From: an uncultured Clostridia bacterium
GTDB lineage: Bacteria > Bacillota > Clostridia > TANB77 > CAG-508
Direction: 5' to 3'
DNA length: 54,504 nt
Assembly (NCBI GenBank): GCA_948919095.1
Contig: CAQYCU010000004.1
Coordinates: 1 to 54,504 of the forward strand
Below, piece after piece: positions 43,867 to 53,248 of the stretch. Under the pieces are notes generated by a model. The model made no database searches. It was not told where the DNA came from and saw only the letters and a program-made list of their open reading frames with translations. Position numbers and translations under genes: made by a program. The stretch's first letter is position 1. The number at the start of each line of letters is the position of its first letter.

Positions 43867-44838
43867 CTATAAATCTAATATTTTTTGAGGGTCAACAGTT
43901 GTATTGTTTCTTCTTATCTCAAAATGTAAGTGTGGTCCTGTTGACCTTCCTGTTGCTCCAGATTCCGCTATTTTCTGGCCTTGATTAATGTGTTCTCCTA
44001 CATTCACTATAATCTTGCTACAATGTGCATATAATGTACTTATATCTCCATTTGTTATTTTTACATGATTTCCATAATCTCCATAACTTGAAACAAGTTC
44101 AACTGTTCCTTCAATAGCTGAGACTATATCTGTTCCCGTATTTACTCCAATATCCACTCCAGCATGATTTGCTGATATTATGTCAGTTGGTGTTCTTTCA
44201 CCATATGGAGATGTAATTACTCCTGATACTGGCTTTACAAAACTCATTTTATTTTTTATGTACGTGATATCGTCCACGTCTTGACTTACTTGTGTTTCAT
44301 CATTTCCACCACCAACACCATTTGTTTCATTCTCATTTTGTTGTTCATTATTTTCCTCAATGCTGTTTTCCTGACTGTTGTTTTCTTCGTTGTTGCTTTT
44401 CTTACTATCCTCTTGATTTTCCTTATTTTCAGTAGTTTCCTCTTTTATTTCATTTTCATTATTATTTACTACATTTTCTGCTACTTTGTTATCTTCTACA
44501 TTTTCTCCCTGATTTTGTGTCTTATTTTCAAATCTATTTAGTATATCCTTAGCTCCATTGGTTACATCTGTATATATTTTTTGAAAATCAGTATCATTTG
44601 ACATTATAAATTTTATTTTTTCCATTGCATATGTATTATTTTGGCTAATAAAATAAATAATTCCAAAAATGCAAATACTACTAATAACTTGTATTGATAG
44701 CTTGTCAAACGTAGTTAGCTTCTTTACCTTTCTAGTTCCATTATTTATATTGTTTGCTGATATTCTTCCATTTTGTCTTCTTGACGCTATTTCTTCAGCC
44801 TTTCGTATCTTTTCTTCTTCACTTAAAATTTTTTCCAT
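43867..44838 (-). CDS. M23 (LytM) peptidase-domain membrane protein, SpoIVFA-like
   Basis: 323 residues: membrane segment at about 50-66, a long Glu/Asn-rich linker (95-180), LytM domain from about 200. The domain keeps all zinc and catalytic residues: HAGVDIG, YAHCSKI and HLHFEIRR. SpoIVFA is the expected partner of the next gene, but an intact active site means it could also be an endopeptidase. 25 bases separate the two genes. Confidence 0.8.
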   Translation of the reverse strand: MEKILSEEEKIRKAEEIASRRQNGRISANNINNGTRKVKKLTTFDKLSIQVISSICIFGIIYFISQNNTYAMEKIKFIMSNDTDFQKIYTDVTNGAKDILNRFENKTQNQGENVEDNKVAENVVNNNENEIKEETTENKENQEDSKKSNNEENNSQENSIEENNEQQNENETNGVGGGNDETQVSQDVDDITYIKNKMSFVKPVSGVITSPYGERTPTDIISANHAGVDIGVNTGTDIVSAIEGTVELVSSYGDYGNHVKITNGDISTLYAHCSKIIVNVGEHINQGQKIAESGATGRSTGPHLHFEIRRNNTTVDPQKILDL

Positions 44839-44952
44839 ATATGTAAATGTATCCTTTCTAGCTTTTAAAATATTACTTTCTATAATATATGAAAAATATC
44901 TAAGTTTATTACCTTTTTTCTTTGTGTTTTTATCGTTTATGTATACTCTTTC

Positions 44953-45186
44953 TCAAATAACTATTGCCAAAAATGCTACTAATAATATTGAAGTACTTAC
45001 TTTTAAAATTGTATTTGTTCTTTTTAGTTTTTTATTTTTGTTTTTTAACTCTGATACTATTATTTTCTCTTCACTTTGAATTAATTCTTGATTACATTGG
45101 TTAAGTATGTTTTCAGCTTCACTAACAATAAATTTTTTATTAAAATTACCCATAAGCGCTTTCTCCTTTTCTAGGATTATTTCCAC
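44953..45186 (-). CDS. Small membrane-anchored coiled-coil protein
   Basis: 77 residues: soluble helix with EAENILNQCNQELIQSEEKIIVSELKNKNKKL, then a C-terminal membrane segment STSILLVAFLAIVI. The ATG may be internal (MGNFNKKFIV at about 45150, preceded by GGAGAAAG). Tail-anchored; function unknown. Confidence 0.55.
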   Translation of the reverse strand: MEIILEKEKALMGNFNKKFIVSEAENILNQCNQELIQSEEKIIVSELKNKNKKLKRTNTILKVSTSILLVAFLAIVI

Positions 45187-45230
45187 TTATGGGTAATTTA
45201 TACAATTGCATTTTAATACAATATTAATTT

Positions 45231-45389
45231 TTAGACTAATTTAATAATCAGCTTTTTATTCTCATTTTTAAGAATTTTTATTTGCCTTGTCTTTAATTCT
45301 TCTGGAGCGTCTTCACACATTCCAGTATATACTTTATTCTCTCCATCATATACATCAATTTCTAATAAGTTAAATTCTTTAATAGTCAT
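45231..45389 (-). CDS. 52-residue hypothetical protein
   Basis: MTIKEFNLLEIDVYDGENKV, then YTGMCEDAPEELK and a basic tail ending KKLIIKLV. RBS AAGAAGGTTAAT is modest. 21 bases after ftsZ, so probably cotranscribed. Compact beta-type sequence, family unknown. Confidence 0.6.
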   Translation of the reverse strand: MTIKEFNLLEIDVYDGENKVYTGMCEDAPEELKTRQIKILKNENKKLIIKLV

Positions 45390-45410
45390 ATTAACCTTCT
45401 TAAATTATAC

Positions 45411-46403
45411 TTATATCTTCTTTATCTTTTCTTCGCTACCTTCTTCAACGCCTGTTGCTACAACGGTTACAATCACTTTATTTTCAAGTGTCTCATCTAT
45501 CTCCGTTCCAAAAATCATATTAGCTTCTGGACTAATTCTATCTGCTATTATTTCAGCACTTCTATTAATATCATCTAGCCCAATATTTTCTCCACCTTTA
45601 ATATTAAAGATAACTCCTTTTGCTCCATCAATTTTGTTTATTGTAAGTGGATTTGCCAATGCATTTTGAGTTGCTTCTTCAATTTTGTTTTCTCCGTCTG
45701 CTTTTCCTATTCCCATGTATGAATATCCTTCATAGCTTAAAATAGTTTTTATATCAGCAAAATCAACATTAATAGTTCCAACTGAATATATTAAGTCTGT
45801 TATTGATACAACAGCTTGTCTTAAAATATCATCAGTTAGTTTAAATGCATTCATTATTGATATATTATTTTCAGTGTGTGCAAGTAACTTGTCATTTGAA
45901 ATTGTGATTAAAGCATTTACATTTGGTTTTAACTTTTCAATTCCTTCTTTAGCTCTTGAACCTCTAAGTCTTCCTTCAAACATAAATGGTGTTGTTACTA
46001 CTCCTATTGTAAGTATGCCTTTTCTTTTAGCAACTTCTGCAATTACTGGGATTGCTCCTGTTCCTGTTCCGCCACCCATTCCTGCTGTTAAAAATACTAA
46101 GTCAGTATCTTCAAGTATCTTCTCTATTTGTTCAATACTTTCTCTTGCTGACTTCTCTCCAACTTCTGGGTTTGCTCCTGCTCCAATTCCTTTTGCAGTC
46201 TCTTTTCCAATTTGTAAAGTTTTTAAATCATTAGTGTTAGCTCTTTCTAATATACCCTTTTCAGTATTTATTATAATATACTCAACACCTCTTAGGGCTG
46301 TTTTAGTCATTTGAATTACAGCGTTGTTTCCTCCGCCTCCGATGCCTAATACTTTTATCTTTATTAGGTTCTTGCTCTTATTTGTTGGTACTTGTTCTAA
46401 CAC
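45411..46403 (-). CDS. ftsZ: Cell division protein FtsZ
   Basis: 330 residues from GTG 46403, 8 bases after GGAGG (an upstream ATG at 46433 precedes that RBS). Tubulin-like GTPase forming the Z-ring. IKVLGIGGGGNNAV, GAGANPEVGEKSA, tubulin signature AGMGGGTGTGAIPVIA, TTPFMFEGRLR, NVDFADIKTIL. The protein ends soon after the C-terminal domain with EEKIKKI: the usual long linker and the conserved terminal peptide for FtsA/SepF binding are absent. Confidence 0.95.
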   Translation of the reverse strand: MLEQVPTNKSKNLIKIKVLGIGGGGNNAVIQMTKTALRGVEYIIINTEKGILERANTNDLKTLQIGKETAKGIGAGANPEVGEKSARESIEQIEKILEDTDLVFLTAGMGGGTGTGAIPVIAEVAKRKGILTIGVVTTPFMFEGRLRGSRAKEGIEKLKPNVNALITISNDKLLAHTENNISIMNAFKLTDDILRQAVVSITDLIYSVGTINVDFADIKTILSYEGYSYMGIGKADGENKIEEATQNALANPLTINKIDGAKGVIFNIKGGENIGLDDINRSAEIIADRISPEANMIFGTEIDETLENKVIVTVVATGVEEGSEEKIKKI

Positions 46404-46504
46404 TGTTATTTCCTCCATTCTATATTCTAACATATTCTATTATACGCTAAAAACAGGAATTTTTCAAGTGTTTTGGAATTTTTTTTGCAATTAGAGGTAA
46501 ATTT

Positions 46505-46744
46505 TTACTTTTTTGTGCTTTTTTCAATGTTATGTAATTTTTGAATTATTTCAGCTTTTGCCATCAAAGAATATGACCACATTATTAAAAATGTTAGTCC
46601 TACTAAACCTATAACAAATAAAGTTAATGCTTTAAATACAATGGCTACAACGCTTATTATTAATAGTATTATAATAGCTGATATTTTCATAATTTCACAT
46701 AATTCATTTACTTTTTCGGCAACTTTGTTCGTATATTTTTCCAT
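46505..46744 (-). CDS. Small two-helix membrane protein
   Basis: 79 residues from ATG 46744 directly after AAAGGAGGAAGAT. Two adjacent membrane segments (IIILLIISVVAIVFKAL and FVIGLVGLTFLIMWSY) with a charged C-terminus. Upstream of ftsZ in the same direction. Unknown function. Confidence 0.65.
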   Translation of the reverse strand: MEKYTNKVAEKVNELCEIMKISAIIILLIISVVAIVFKALTLFVIGLVGLTFLIMWSYSLMAKAEIIQKLHNIEKSTKK

Positions 46745-46863
46745 ATCTTCCTCCTTTATCTTTTGAGTTTTAAAATTGCAATTTACAATTTTCCATCTTG
46801 CATTGTACCACTTTTTCAATTCACTTACAAGTGCAAATGATATAATTATTTCAATTTTTAATA

Positions 46864-47133
46864 TTATCCAGTAATAGTTATTGTTAAGTCATTTTCCATT
46901 ATCATTTTTATTGTGCTCTCATATACCTCTAGTTCATCTACATAGTATAATTCAATAATTAGATCTTTCTTTTCTTCATCAGATAAAATTAATTTTTGTT
47001 CACTTACTATAATTTTGCAGTTTTTGATTGTTGTTTGATATTGTATCGCATTTTCAATTTCAACATACACCTCACTATTTTGAAATTCTTCAACCTTGTT
47101 TTTTATTCTTTCAATAATTTCTTTTTCTTTCAT
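46864..47133 (-). CDS. Small hypothetical protein
   Basis: 89 residues with a conserved-looking core IIVSEQKLILSDEEKKDLIIELYYVDELEVYESTIKM. It lies behind a consensus promoter at 47199-47227. Unrecognised; cytosolic. Confidence 0.6.
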   Translation of the reverse strand: MKEKEIIERIKNKVEEFQNSEVYVEIENAIQYQTTIKNCKIIVSEQKLILSDEEKKDLIIELYYVDELEVYESTIKMIMENDLTITITG

Positions 47134-47198
47134 ATCTTTTATTTCCTTTACTATTTTTACACTTACAAATTATGCACCCATAAGTGCTACTATGATAT

Positions 47199-47227
47199 AT
47201 TATAATGATTTTTCGTTATAATATCAA
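47199..47227 (-). promoter_or_regulatory. Promoter downstream of spo0A
   Basis: On the minus strand TTGATA (47227-47222), 17-base spacer, TATAAT (47204-47199), about 66 bases before the 47133 start. The two boxes overlap an imperfect inverted repeat. Confidence 0.7.
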
Positions 47228-47256
47228 GTCTTTTTTTAATTTTTATTGAAATTTCT

Positions 47257-48075
47257 TTATGCTGTTGTTTTTAATTCTAGTCTTAATTTGTCAGCAATCA
47301 TTGCTATAAACTCACTGTTTGTAGGCTTTCCTTTATCTGCGGAGACGGTGTAACCAAATATGTTTTCAACTGTTTTTTGGTCGCCTCTTCCCCAAGCAAC
47401 TTCTATTGCATGTCGAATTGCACGTTCTACTCTTGATGGTGTTGTTCCATATTTAAATGCTATTTCTGGATATAATAGTTTTGTTATTTGATTGATTATA
47501 TTAATATTATTCACTACCATTATAATTGCTTCTCTTAAATATTGATATCCTTTAATATGTGCTGGAACGCCAACTTCGTGAATTATATTAGTTACAAGTG
47601 CTTCTAAATTTTCTTTATCATTTTCGTTTGTTATATGGATATACCTAGATTTTATCTCTTTTCCTGAAACTATTTCTTTTTTCAAGTCTTCTGGATTGTA
47701 ATACTTTATTTCCTTTATTCTTTGAATTAACAATGTTATATCAAATGGCTTTACTACATAATAGTCTGCTCCAAGTGCTATTGCTTTTTGTGTTATTAAG
47801 TCTTGCCCTACTGCTGACACCATAATACATATTGGTTTATTCTCCATTTGTGTTTTTGATAATTGTTCTAATACACCTAGTCCATCTAAATGTGGCATTA
47901 TTACATCTAATAAGCATACATCTGGTTTTAGACTTAATATCTGTGTTACTGCATCCTCTCCATCTTTTTCAACACCTACAACTTCTATTTCTTCATCTTT
48001 GCTTAAAAAGTTTTTTAGTGTAACTCCAAATTCATAATTATCGTCTGCTATTAATACTCTAATCTTTCTACTCAT
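47257..48075 (-). CDS. spo0A: Sporulation master regulator Spo0A
   Basis: 272 residues. Receiver domain with LIADDN, phospho-acceptor Asp in VCLLDVIMPHLDG (about 57), Thr/Ser and Lys in YVVKPF. C-terminal Spo0A_C DNA-binding domain: HEVGVPAHIKGYQYLREAI, KYGTTPSRVERAIRHAIEVAWGRG. Marks a spore former. RBS GGAGGAAG. Confidence 0.97.
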   Translation of the reverse strand: MSRKIRVLIADDNYEFGVTLKNFLSKDEEIEVVGVEKDGEDAVTQILSLKPDVCLLDVIMPHLDGLGVLEQLSKTQMENKPICIMVSAVGQDLITQKAIALGADYYVVKPFDITLLIQRIKEIKYYNPEDLKKEIVSGKEIKSRYIHITNENDKENLEALVTNIIHEVGVPAHIKGYQYLREAIIMVVNNINIINQITKLLYPEIAFKYGTTPSRVERAIRHAIEVAWGRGDQKTVENIFGYTVSADKGKPTNSEFIAMIADKLRLELKTTA

Positions 48076-48333
48076 TTTTTCTTCCTCCTAAGTTTCTATT
48101 TTTTACCAATTCATTATACATTTTAAATTTTTGTTTTTCAATAGTTTTTACCAATTTTTTCTATTTTTCTTTTTTAAGTCTTATTTTTACAGCTTTTTTT
48201 CGTACAAGGCATTTCGACATAATTCGACATTATCAAGTTCCGCTTAGATTATGTAAACTAATTCTTTTTTAATTTTGGAATATTTCATAATTTTTTATAT
48301 ATTATTAAATGTGTCAAGAAAGGAGTTAAATTT

Positions 48334-50307
48334 ATGGGACTTACTAATTCTTCTACTGGGAAAAAATTAAATCATAATAATAATTTTATTAATGATTTTG
48401 ACTATAAAGTTACCTTAGCTGGTAACCCAAATACGGGAAAATCTACAGTTTTTAATGCTCTAACTGGGTTAAATCAGCATACAGGAAATTGGACTGGTAA
48501 AACTGTTGAAAACGCTGTTGGTATGTGTGAATATAAAAACAAAAAATATTTATTTTGTGATATTCCAGGCACATATTCACTTTTTACAAATTCTGAAGAG
48601 GAAAAAGTTGCACGTGATTATATTGAACATTCTTCCTCTAATGTAACTGTTGTAATAGTAGACGCTACCAGGCTTGAAAGAAATCTAAATCTCGTTTATC
48701 AAATTTTTGAACTTACTAATAATGTTATAGTATGTGTGAATTTAATTGATGAAGCTATTTCCAAGGGAATTAAAGTTGATTTGAATTTATTGTCCCAAGA
48801 ACTTGGTGTTCCAGTTGTTGGAACAATCGCTAGAAAGAAAAAAACTTTATTTAATCTATTAAAAACTATTTCTTTGGTTTGCTCTGGTGAAATATTATGT
48901 AATCCAATTAAAATAGATTTTTCTGACGAAGATAATGAAGCTGTTGAAAATAGCTCTGTGGAAGTTTTTAGCAAAAATAATAATTTTGAAATTAGTTCTA
49001 AAAAAGTTTTTGATAGGGCTCATGAAGTTGTTAAGAAATGCTGTACTTTTGAAAATGCTAATTATAATGTTAGAGATAAAAAAGTTGATAAAATTCTTAC
49101 TTCGAAAAAGTTTGGAATTCCAATAATGATACTTTTCTTTGGATTAATTTTTTGGATAACTATTGTTGGTGCCAACTATCCATCAGAACTGCTATCAAGT
49201 TTATTCAATTATATTTCTCCTTATTTTGAGGGATTTTTACTTTGGATACATTTGCCTAATTGGTTAGTATCTTTACTTATTAATGGTATATATAAAACAG
49301 TAACTTGGATTGTTGCTGTTATGCTTCCGCCTATGGCTATATTCTTTCCCTTATTTACTTTGCTTGAAGATTTAGGATATTTGCCTAGGATTGCTTTTAA
49401 TCTGGATAAGTGTTTTAATAAATGTCATAGTTCTGGAAAACAAGCTCTGACAATGTGCATGGGATTTGGCTGCAATGCTGCTGGGGTTATTGGTTGTAGA
49501 ATTATGTCTTCTAAACGTGAAAGACTTATTGCAATTTTAACTAACAGTTTTGTTCCCTGTAATGGACGTTTTCCTCTTTTAATTACTCTTGCAACATTAT
49601 TTTTTAGTAGTACCATGTATCCGGGAAAAAGTTTTTTGACAAGCTTAATTTCTACTTTAGCAGTATGTGTAATTGTTTTAATTGGAATTGGATTTACTTT
49701 TTTAGTGTCTTCTATTTTATCTAAGACTTTGCTTAAGGGTGAAAGTACTGGTGCAGTTTTGGAACTTCCTCCATACAGAAAACCTCAAGTTGGTAAGATA
49801 TTAGTTCATTCTTTAATAGATAGAACTTTATTTGTTCTTGGAAGGTCTTTAGCAGTTGCAATTCCAGCTGGAATTGTTATATGGATACTTGCTAATTTAC
49901 ATATAGGCTCGTGTAGTTTACTTGAGTTTATCGCTAATTTCTTTGACCCTTTTGCTAAACTTATGGGACTTGATGGATATATCTTAACTGCTTTTATTTT
50001 AGGACTTCCAGCAAATGAAATAGTTCTTCCTATAATATTTATGTGTTATACAAATAGTAATTCTCTTGTGGATATTAGTAATTCTTCAAATATTTTTAAC
50101 TTACTAACTAATCATGGATGGACTATTTTGACTGCACTAAATGTTATGCTATTTTCACTACTTCACTTTCCATGTGGCACTACTCTTCTTACCATTTATA
50201 AGGAAACAAAAAGCAAAAAGTGGACTTTACTTGCATTTGCAATTCCTACAGTTTGTGGAATAGTTATGTGTATGTGTACTAATCTTATTTATAATTTGGT
50301 AATATAA
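48334..50307 (+). CDS. feoB: Ferrous iron transporter FeoB
   Basis: 657 residues. N-terminal G domain: GNPNTGKSTVFNALTG (G1), DIPGTYSL (G3), VNLIDEA (G4). Membrane channel with Gate motifs around FVPCNGRFPLL and LGLPANEIVLPI, and CMGFGCNAAGV. The ATG follows AAAGGAG. No feoA gene precedes it. About 258 bases of non-coding DNA separate it from spo0A. Confidence 0.95.
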   Translation: MGLTNSSTGKKLNHNNNFINDFDYKVTLAGNPNTGKSTVFNALTGLNQHTGNWTGKTVENAVGMCEYKNKKYLFCDIPGTYSLFTNSEEEKVARDYIEHSSSNVTVVIVDATRLERNLNLVYQIFELTNNVIVCVNLIDEAISKGIKVDLNLLSQELGVPVVGTIARKKKTLFNLLKTISLVCSGEILCNPIKIDFSDEDNEAVENSSVEVFSKNNNFEISSKKVFDRAHEVVKKCCTFENANYNVRDKKVDKILTSKKFGIPIMILFFGLIFWITIVGANYPSELLSSLFNYISPYFEGFLLWIHLPNWLVSLLINGIYKTVTWIVAVMLPPMAIFFPLFTLLEDLGYLPRIAFNLDKCFNKCHSSGKQALTMCMGFGCNAAGVIGCRIMSSKRERLIAILTNSFVPCNGRFPLLITLATLFFSSTMYPGKSFLTSLISTLAVCVIVLIGIGFTFLVSSILSKTLLKGESTGAVLELPPYRKPQVGKILVHSLIDRTLFVLGRSLAVAIPAGIVIWILANLHIGSCSLLEFIANFFDPFAKLMGLDGYILTAFILGLPANEIVLPIIFMCYTNSNSLVDISNSSNIFNLLTNHGWTILTALNVMLFSLLHFPCGTTLLTIYKETKSKKWTLLAFAIPTVCGIVMCMCTNLIYNLVI

Positions 50308-50321
50308 ATTATATACTAAAC

Positions 50322-50343
50322 CCCGGCTCTTAGTTGAGTCGGG
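50322..50343 (+). terminator. feoB terminator
   Basis: CCCGGCTC-ttagtt-GAGTCGGG, an 8-bp stem with one G-T pair, 14 bases after the stop; the T-run is weak. Confidence 0.65.
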
Positions 50344-50404
50344 TGCTTCAATTACAATAATAAAATTATATCCCATTTCTTAAAAATTTAAATTTATAAA
50401 TTTC

Positions 50405-51742
50405 TTAATTTTTACAAAATTCTCCTATCAAATCGTATTCTCTAACTTCTGTTATTTTACATTCTATAAATGTATTAATTTCAATGATATCTTGAAGTTC
50501 TTCGTTTCCTTTTATGTATACATATCCATCAATTTCGGGAGTATCCATATATGTTCTACCTACAAAATACAATTCTCCCTCATTATTTACATAAGCGTCC
50601 TCAATTAGAGTTTTAAATTTTTTGCCTACAAATTTTTTAAGATTTTCCTTTGATATTATTTGTTGTTCTTTCATTATTTTATTATATCTTGCTTTTTTAG
50701 TACTTGAGTGAACTTGTTCTGGCATTCTTGATGCAGCTGTTCCTTCTTCTTTTGAATATGTAAAACAGCCTAATTTGTCGAATTTTGCCCATTTTACAAA
50801 TTCATATAGTTCATTAAAATTATCCTCTGTTTCTCCTGGAAATCCACACATTACTGTACTTCTTATAATTACGTCTGGTATTTCTTTTCTTAGTTTTTCT
50901 ATTAATTTTATTATGCTTTCCTTAGTTGTCTTTCTGTTCATTTTCTTTAAAACATTGTTTGAAATGTGTTGAATTGGAATATCAAAATATTTACATATTT
51001 TTTTGTTTGTTTTAACTTCTTTTATTAAGTCATCTGTTATTGTTTCAGGATATGCATATAAAAATCGTATCCATTCAATTCCTTCTATTTTGCTTAGTTT
51101 GCGTAAAAGTTTGTCAAGCCTTGGTTCTCCATATATATCTGTTCCATATTTTGTAGTATCTTGCGCTATTACTATTAGTTCTCTTATTCCTTCTTTGGCT
51201 AACTTTTTTGCTTCTTCAATTATATCTTCTTCTTTTCTTGATGTAAATCTTCCTCTAATATATGGAATTGCACAGAATGTACAAAAATTATTACATCCTT
51301 CTGCTATTCTAAGATATGCATAATTATCACCAGTGCTTATTACTCTGTTCATAAAATCTAAGCTGTTAAATTTATTGTAGTTTTTTGTCTTGCTATTAAT
51401 TTTCTTTTCGATTTGTTCCCATATAGTTTCATATTCACTAAATTTTACAAATATATCTACTTCTGGCATTTCTTTTTCAAGCTCTTCTTTATATCTTTCA
51501 ACTAAACAGCCAGTGACAATTAAGTATTTACATTTCTTCTTTTTATATTCTGCCATTTCAAGTATTGTTTCAATTGCTTCTTCTTTTGCTGATTCAATAA
51601 AACCGCAAGTATTTACAACAATTATATCAGCGTCTTTTGGTTCATTTACTATTTTATGATTATTGTTTTTGAACAAGCCTATCATCATTTCTGTATCAAC
51701 TAAGTTCTTGCTACATCCCAATGAAACAAAACCTACATTCAT
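50405..51742 (-). CDS. rimO: Ribosomal protein S12 methylthiotransferase
   Basis: 445 residues. UPF0004 cysteines in GCSKN, NTCGFI and GCL; radical SAM CNNFCTFC; VMCGFPGETEDNFNELYEF; C-terminal TRAM domain. It methylthiolates Asp88 of S12. It spells the FPGE glycine as ordinary GGA, in contrast to mtaB in the same window. Confidence 0.95.
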   Translation of the reverse strand: MNVGFVSLGCSKNLVDTEMMIGLFKNNNHKIVNEPKDADIIVVNTCGFIESAKEEAIETILEMAEYKKKKCKYLIVTGCLVERYKEELEKEMPEVDIFVKFSEYETIWEQIEKKINSKTKNYNKFNSLDFMNRVISTGDNYAYLRIAEGCNNFCTFCAIPYIRGRFTSRKEEDIIEEAKKLAKEGIRELIVIAQDTTKYGTDIYGEPRLDKLLRKLSKIEGIEWIRFLYAYPETITDDLIKEVKTNKKICKYFDIPIQHISNNVLKKMNRKTTKESIIKLIEKLRKEIPDVIIRSTVMCGFPGETEDNFNELYEFVKWAKFDKLGCFTYSKEEGTAASRMPEQVHSSTKKARYNKIMKEQQIISKENLKKFVGKKFKTLIEDAYVNNEGELYFVGRTYMDTPEIDGYVYIKGNEELQDIIEINTFIECKITEVREYDLIGEFCKN

Positions 51743-51761
51743 ATTTTACCTCTTTCATTCT

Positions 51762-52958
51762 CTAATTTTCTTCATGTTTTTGAATTATAGAATTTAGTCT
51801 ATCTACTCCTCTAACTAGCTTGTCATATGTACTTTTATCAATATTACTTTCTTCTGTATCATATAGTGCAATTTCTTTTTTCATATCTAGAATTTTATAT
51901 CTATTTTCTTTGTACTGACTTCCTCTATCAAGCATGTACACTGGAGTATAGTCAACTTTATATATTGATGCATTTCCATTTTTGTCTACATATATTTGAA
52001 AGTTTAGTATTAATTCTAAGTTTGCATTTTCGTTTGCAAATTCTGAAGTGTAATCTCCTACTGAATATGCAACAAAACATTTGTCTCCATATTTGTTTTC
52101 AACCATTTCCATTTTTTGTATTGCTGATGGGTGTGCTCCAATTATTATATCTGCACCATTGTCTATTAAGAGATTACGTTGTTCTTCTTGTAATTTATTA
52201 GTTTTATTTGTGTTTACATCTCCCCAATGCATCATTACTATCGATATTTGCGCGTTTTCTTCTGCATACTTTAAATCTTCTTTTACTATTTCTTCATTAT
52301 ATATGTTTACTCCACCTCTACCATCATCGTATGTATATCCTATAATTGCAATTTTTACTCCCCTTTTTTCGACAATCTTCACTCTTTTTTCTGGTGTTTC
52401 GTCATATACTCCTACCGTTTGAATTCCTATACTTTTCAAATATTCCTCTGTTTCTTTTAGTCCTTCTTCTCCATTGTCCATTGCATGATTATGTGCTAAA
52501 CTTACAAAGTCAATTCCAGATTTTTTTATGCTATTAGCAAATTCTTTTTTTACGTCTTTTACATCTGTTTCATATGTTGCTAAGTTTAAGTTGGAGTCTT
52601 TAAAATATTTTGTAACATCTGTAAATATACTGTCAAAATCTTGTCCATATTGTTGCATATTTTTACCACAAAGGATATCTCCTACTGCTGATACTCTAAC
52701 TATTGTAGCACTTTTGTAATCTAACAAACTTTCCATTTGGTCTATTGTTGACTGATATATTTCTTCTATTTGTGAATTTATTCTTTCTTTTTCTTCTAAA
52801 ATTTTTGCTTTTTCAATAGATGATTCTCTTTGCATTAGCCATATATATATTCCAAATGTTAGTATTATTAATATTAAAAATGAACATATTGTATAAAATG
52901 TTGTGTCATTCATTCCTAGTATTTTTTTTCTTCTTCTATTTCCTAATCTTCTTGACAT
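51762..52958 (-). CDS. CapA-family (PGA_cap) metallophosphatase-like membrane protein
   Basis: 398 residues. Membrane anchor at about 22-42, then the calcineurin-like CapA fold: SAVGDILCGKNM, LATYETDV, VSLAHNHAMDNGEEGL, IVMMHWGDVNTN and IIGAHPSAIQKMEM. Homologous to the poly-gamma-glutamate synthesis protein CapA; no capBC genes are present, so a capsule role is not shown. Confidence 0.88.
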   Translation of the reverse strand: MSRRLGNRRRKKILGMNDTTFYTICSFLILIILTFGIYIWLMQRESSIEKAKILEEKERINSQIEEIYQSTIDQMESLLDYKSATIVRVSAVGDILCGKNMQQYGQDFDSIFTDVTKYFKDSNLNLATYETDVKDVKKEFANSIKKSGIDFVSLAHNHAMDNGEEGLKETEEYLKSIGIQTVGVYDETPEKRVKIVEKRGVKIAIIGYTYDDGRGGVNIYNEEIVKEDLKYAEENAQISIVMMHWGDVNTNKTNKLQEEQRNLLIDNGADIIIGAHPSAIQKMEMVENKYGDKCFVAYSVGDYTSEFANENANLELILNFQIYVDKNGNASIYKVDYTPVYMLDRGSQYKENRYKILDMKKEIALYDTEESNIDKSTYDKLVRGVDRLNSIIQKHEEN

Positions 52959-53248
52959 TTGTTTTTCCCTTTACTATTAAATTTAAGGTTTATATTATTA
53001 AAATATAAACCCTTTTTATTATATACTTTATTGTTGGAAATGTAAAGTAGGAAAATTTAAACTGATAGCATAAATTTTTTGTAGGAAAACTTTTTACTAA
53101 AATCATAAATTTATTTTATTTCATAACTTTTAAGATTTCCTAATTTGATTTATATTTTTATCTTTATTTTTCTATATTTTAAGGCTCACTTAATAAACCT
53201 TTTTATAGGCATTTTTAAAATATCACATATTTGCTTATATTTCAATAC

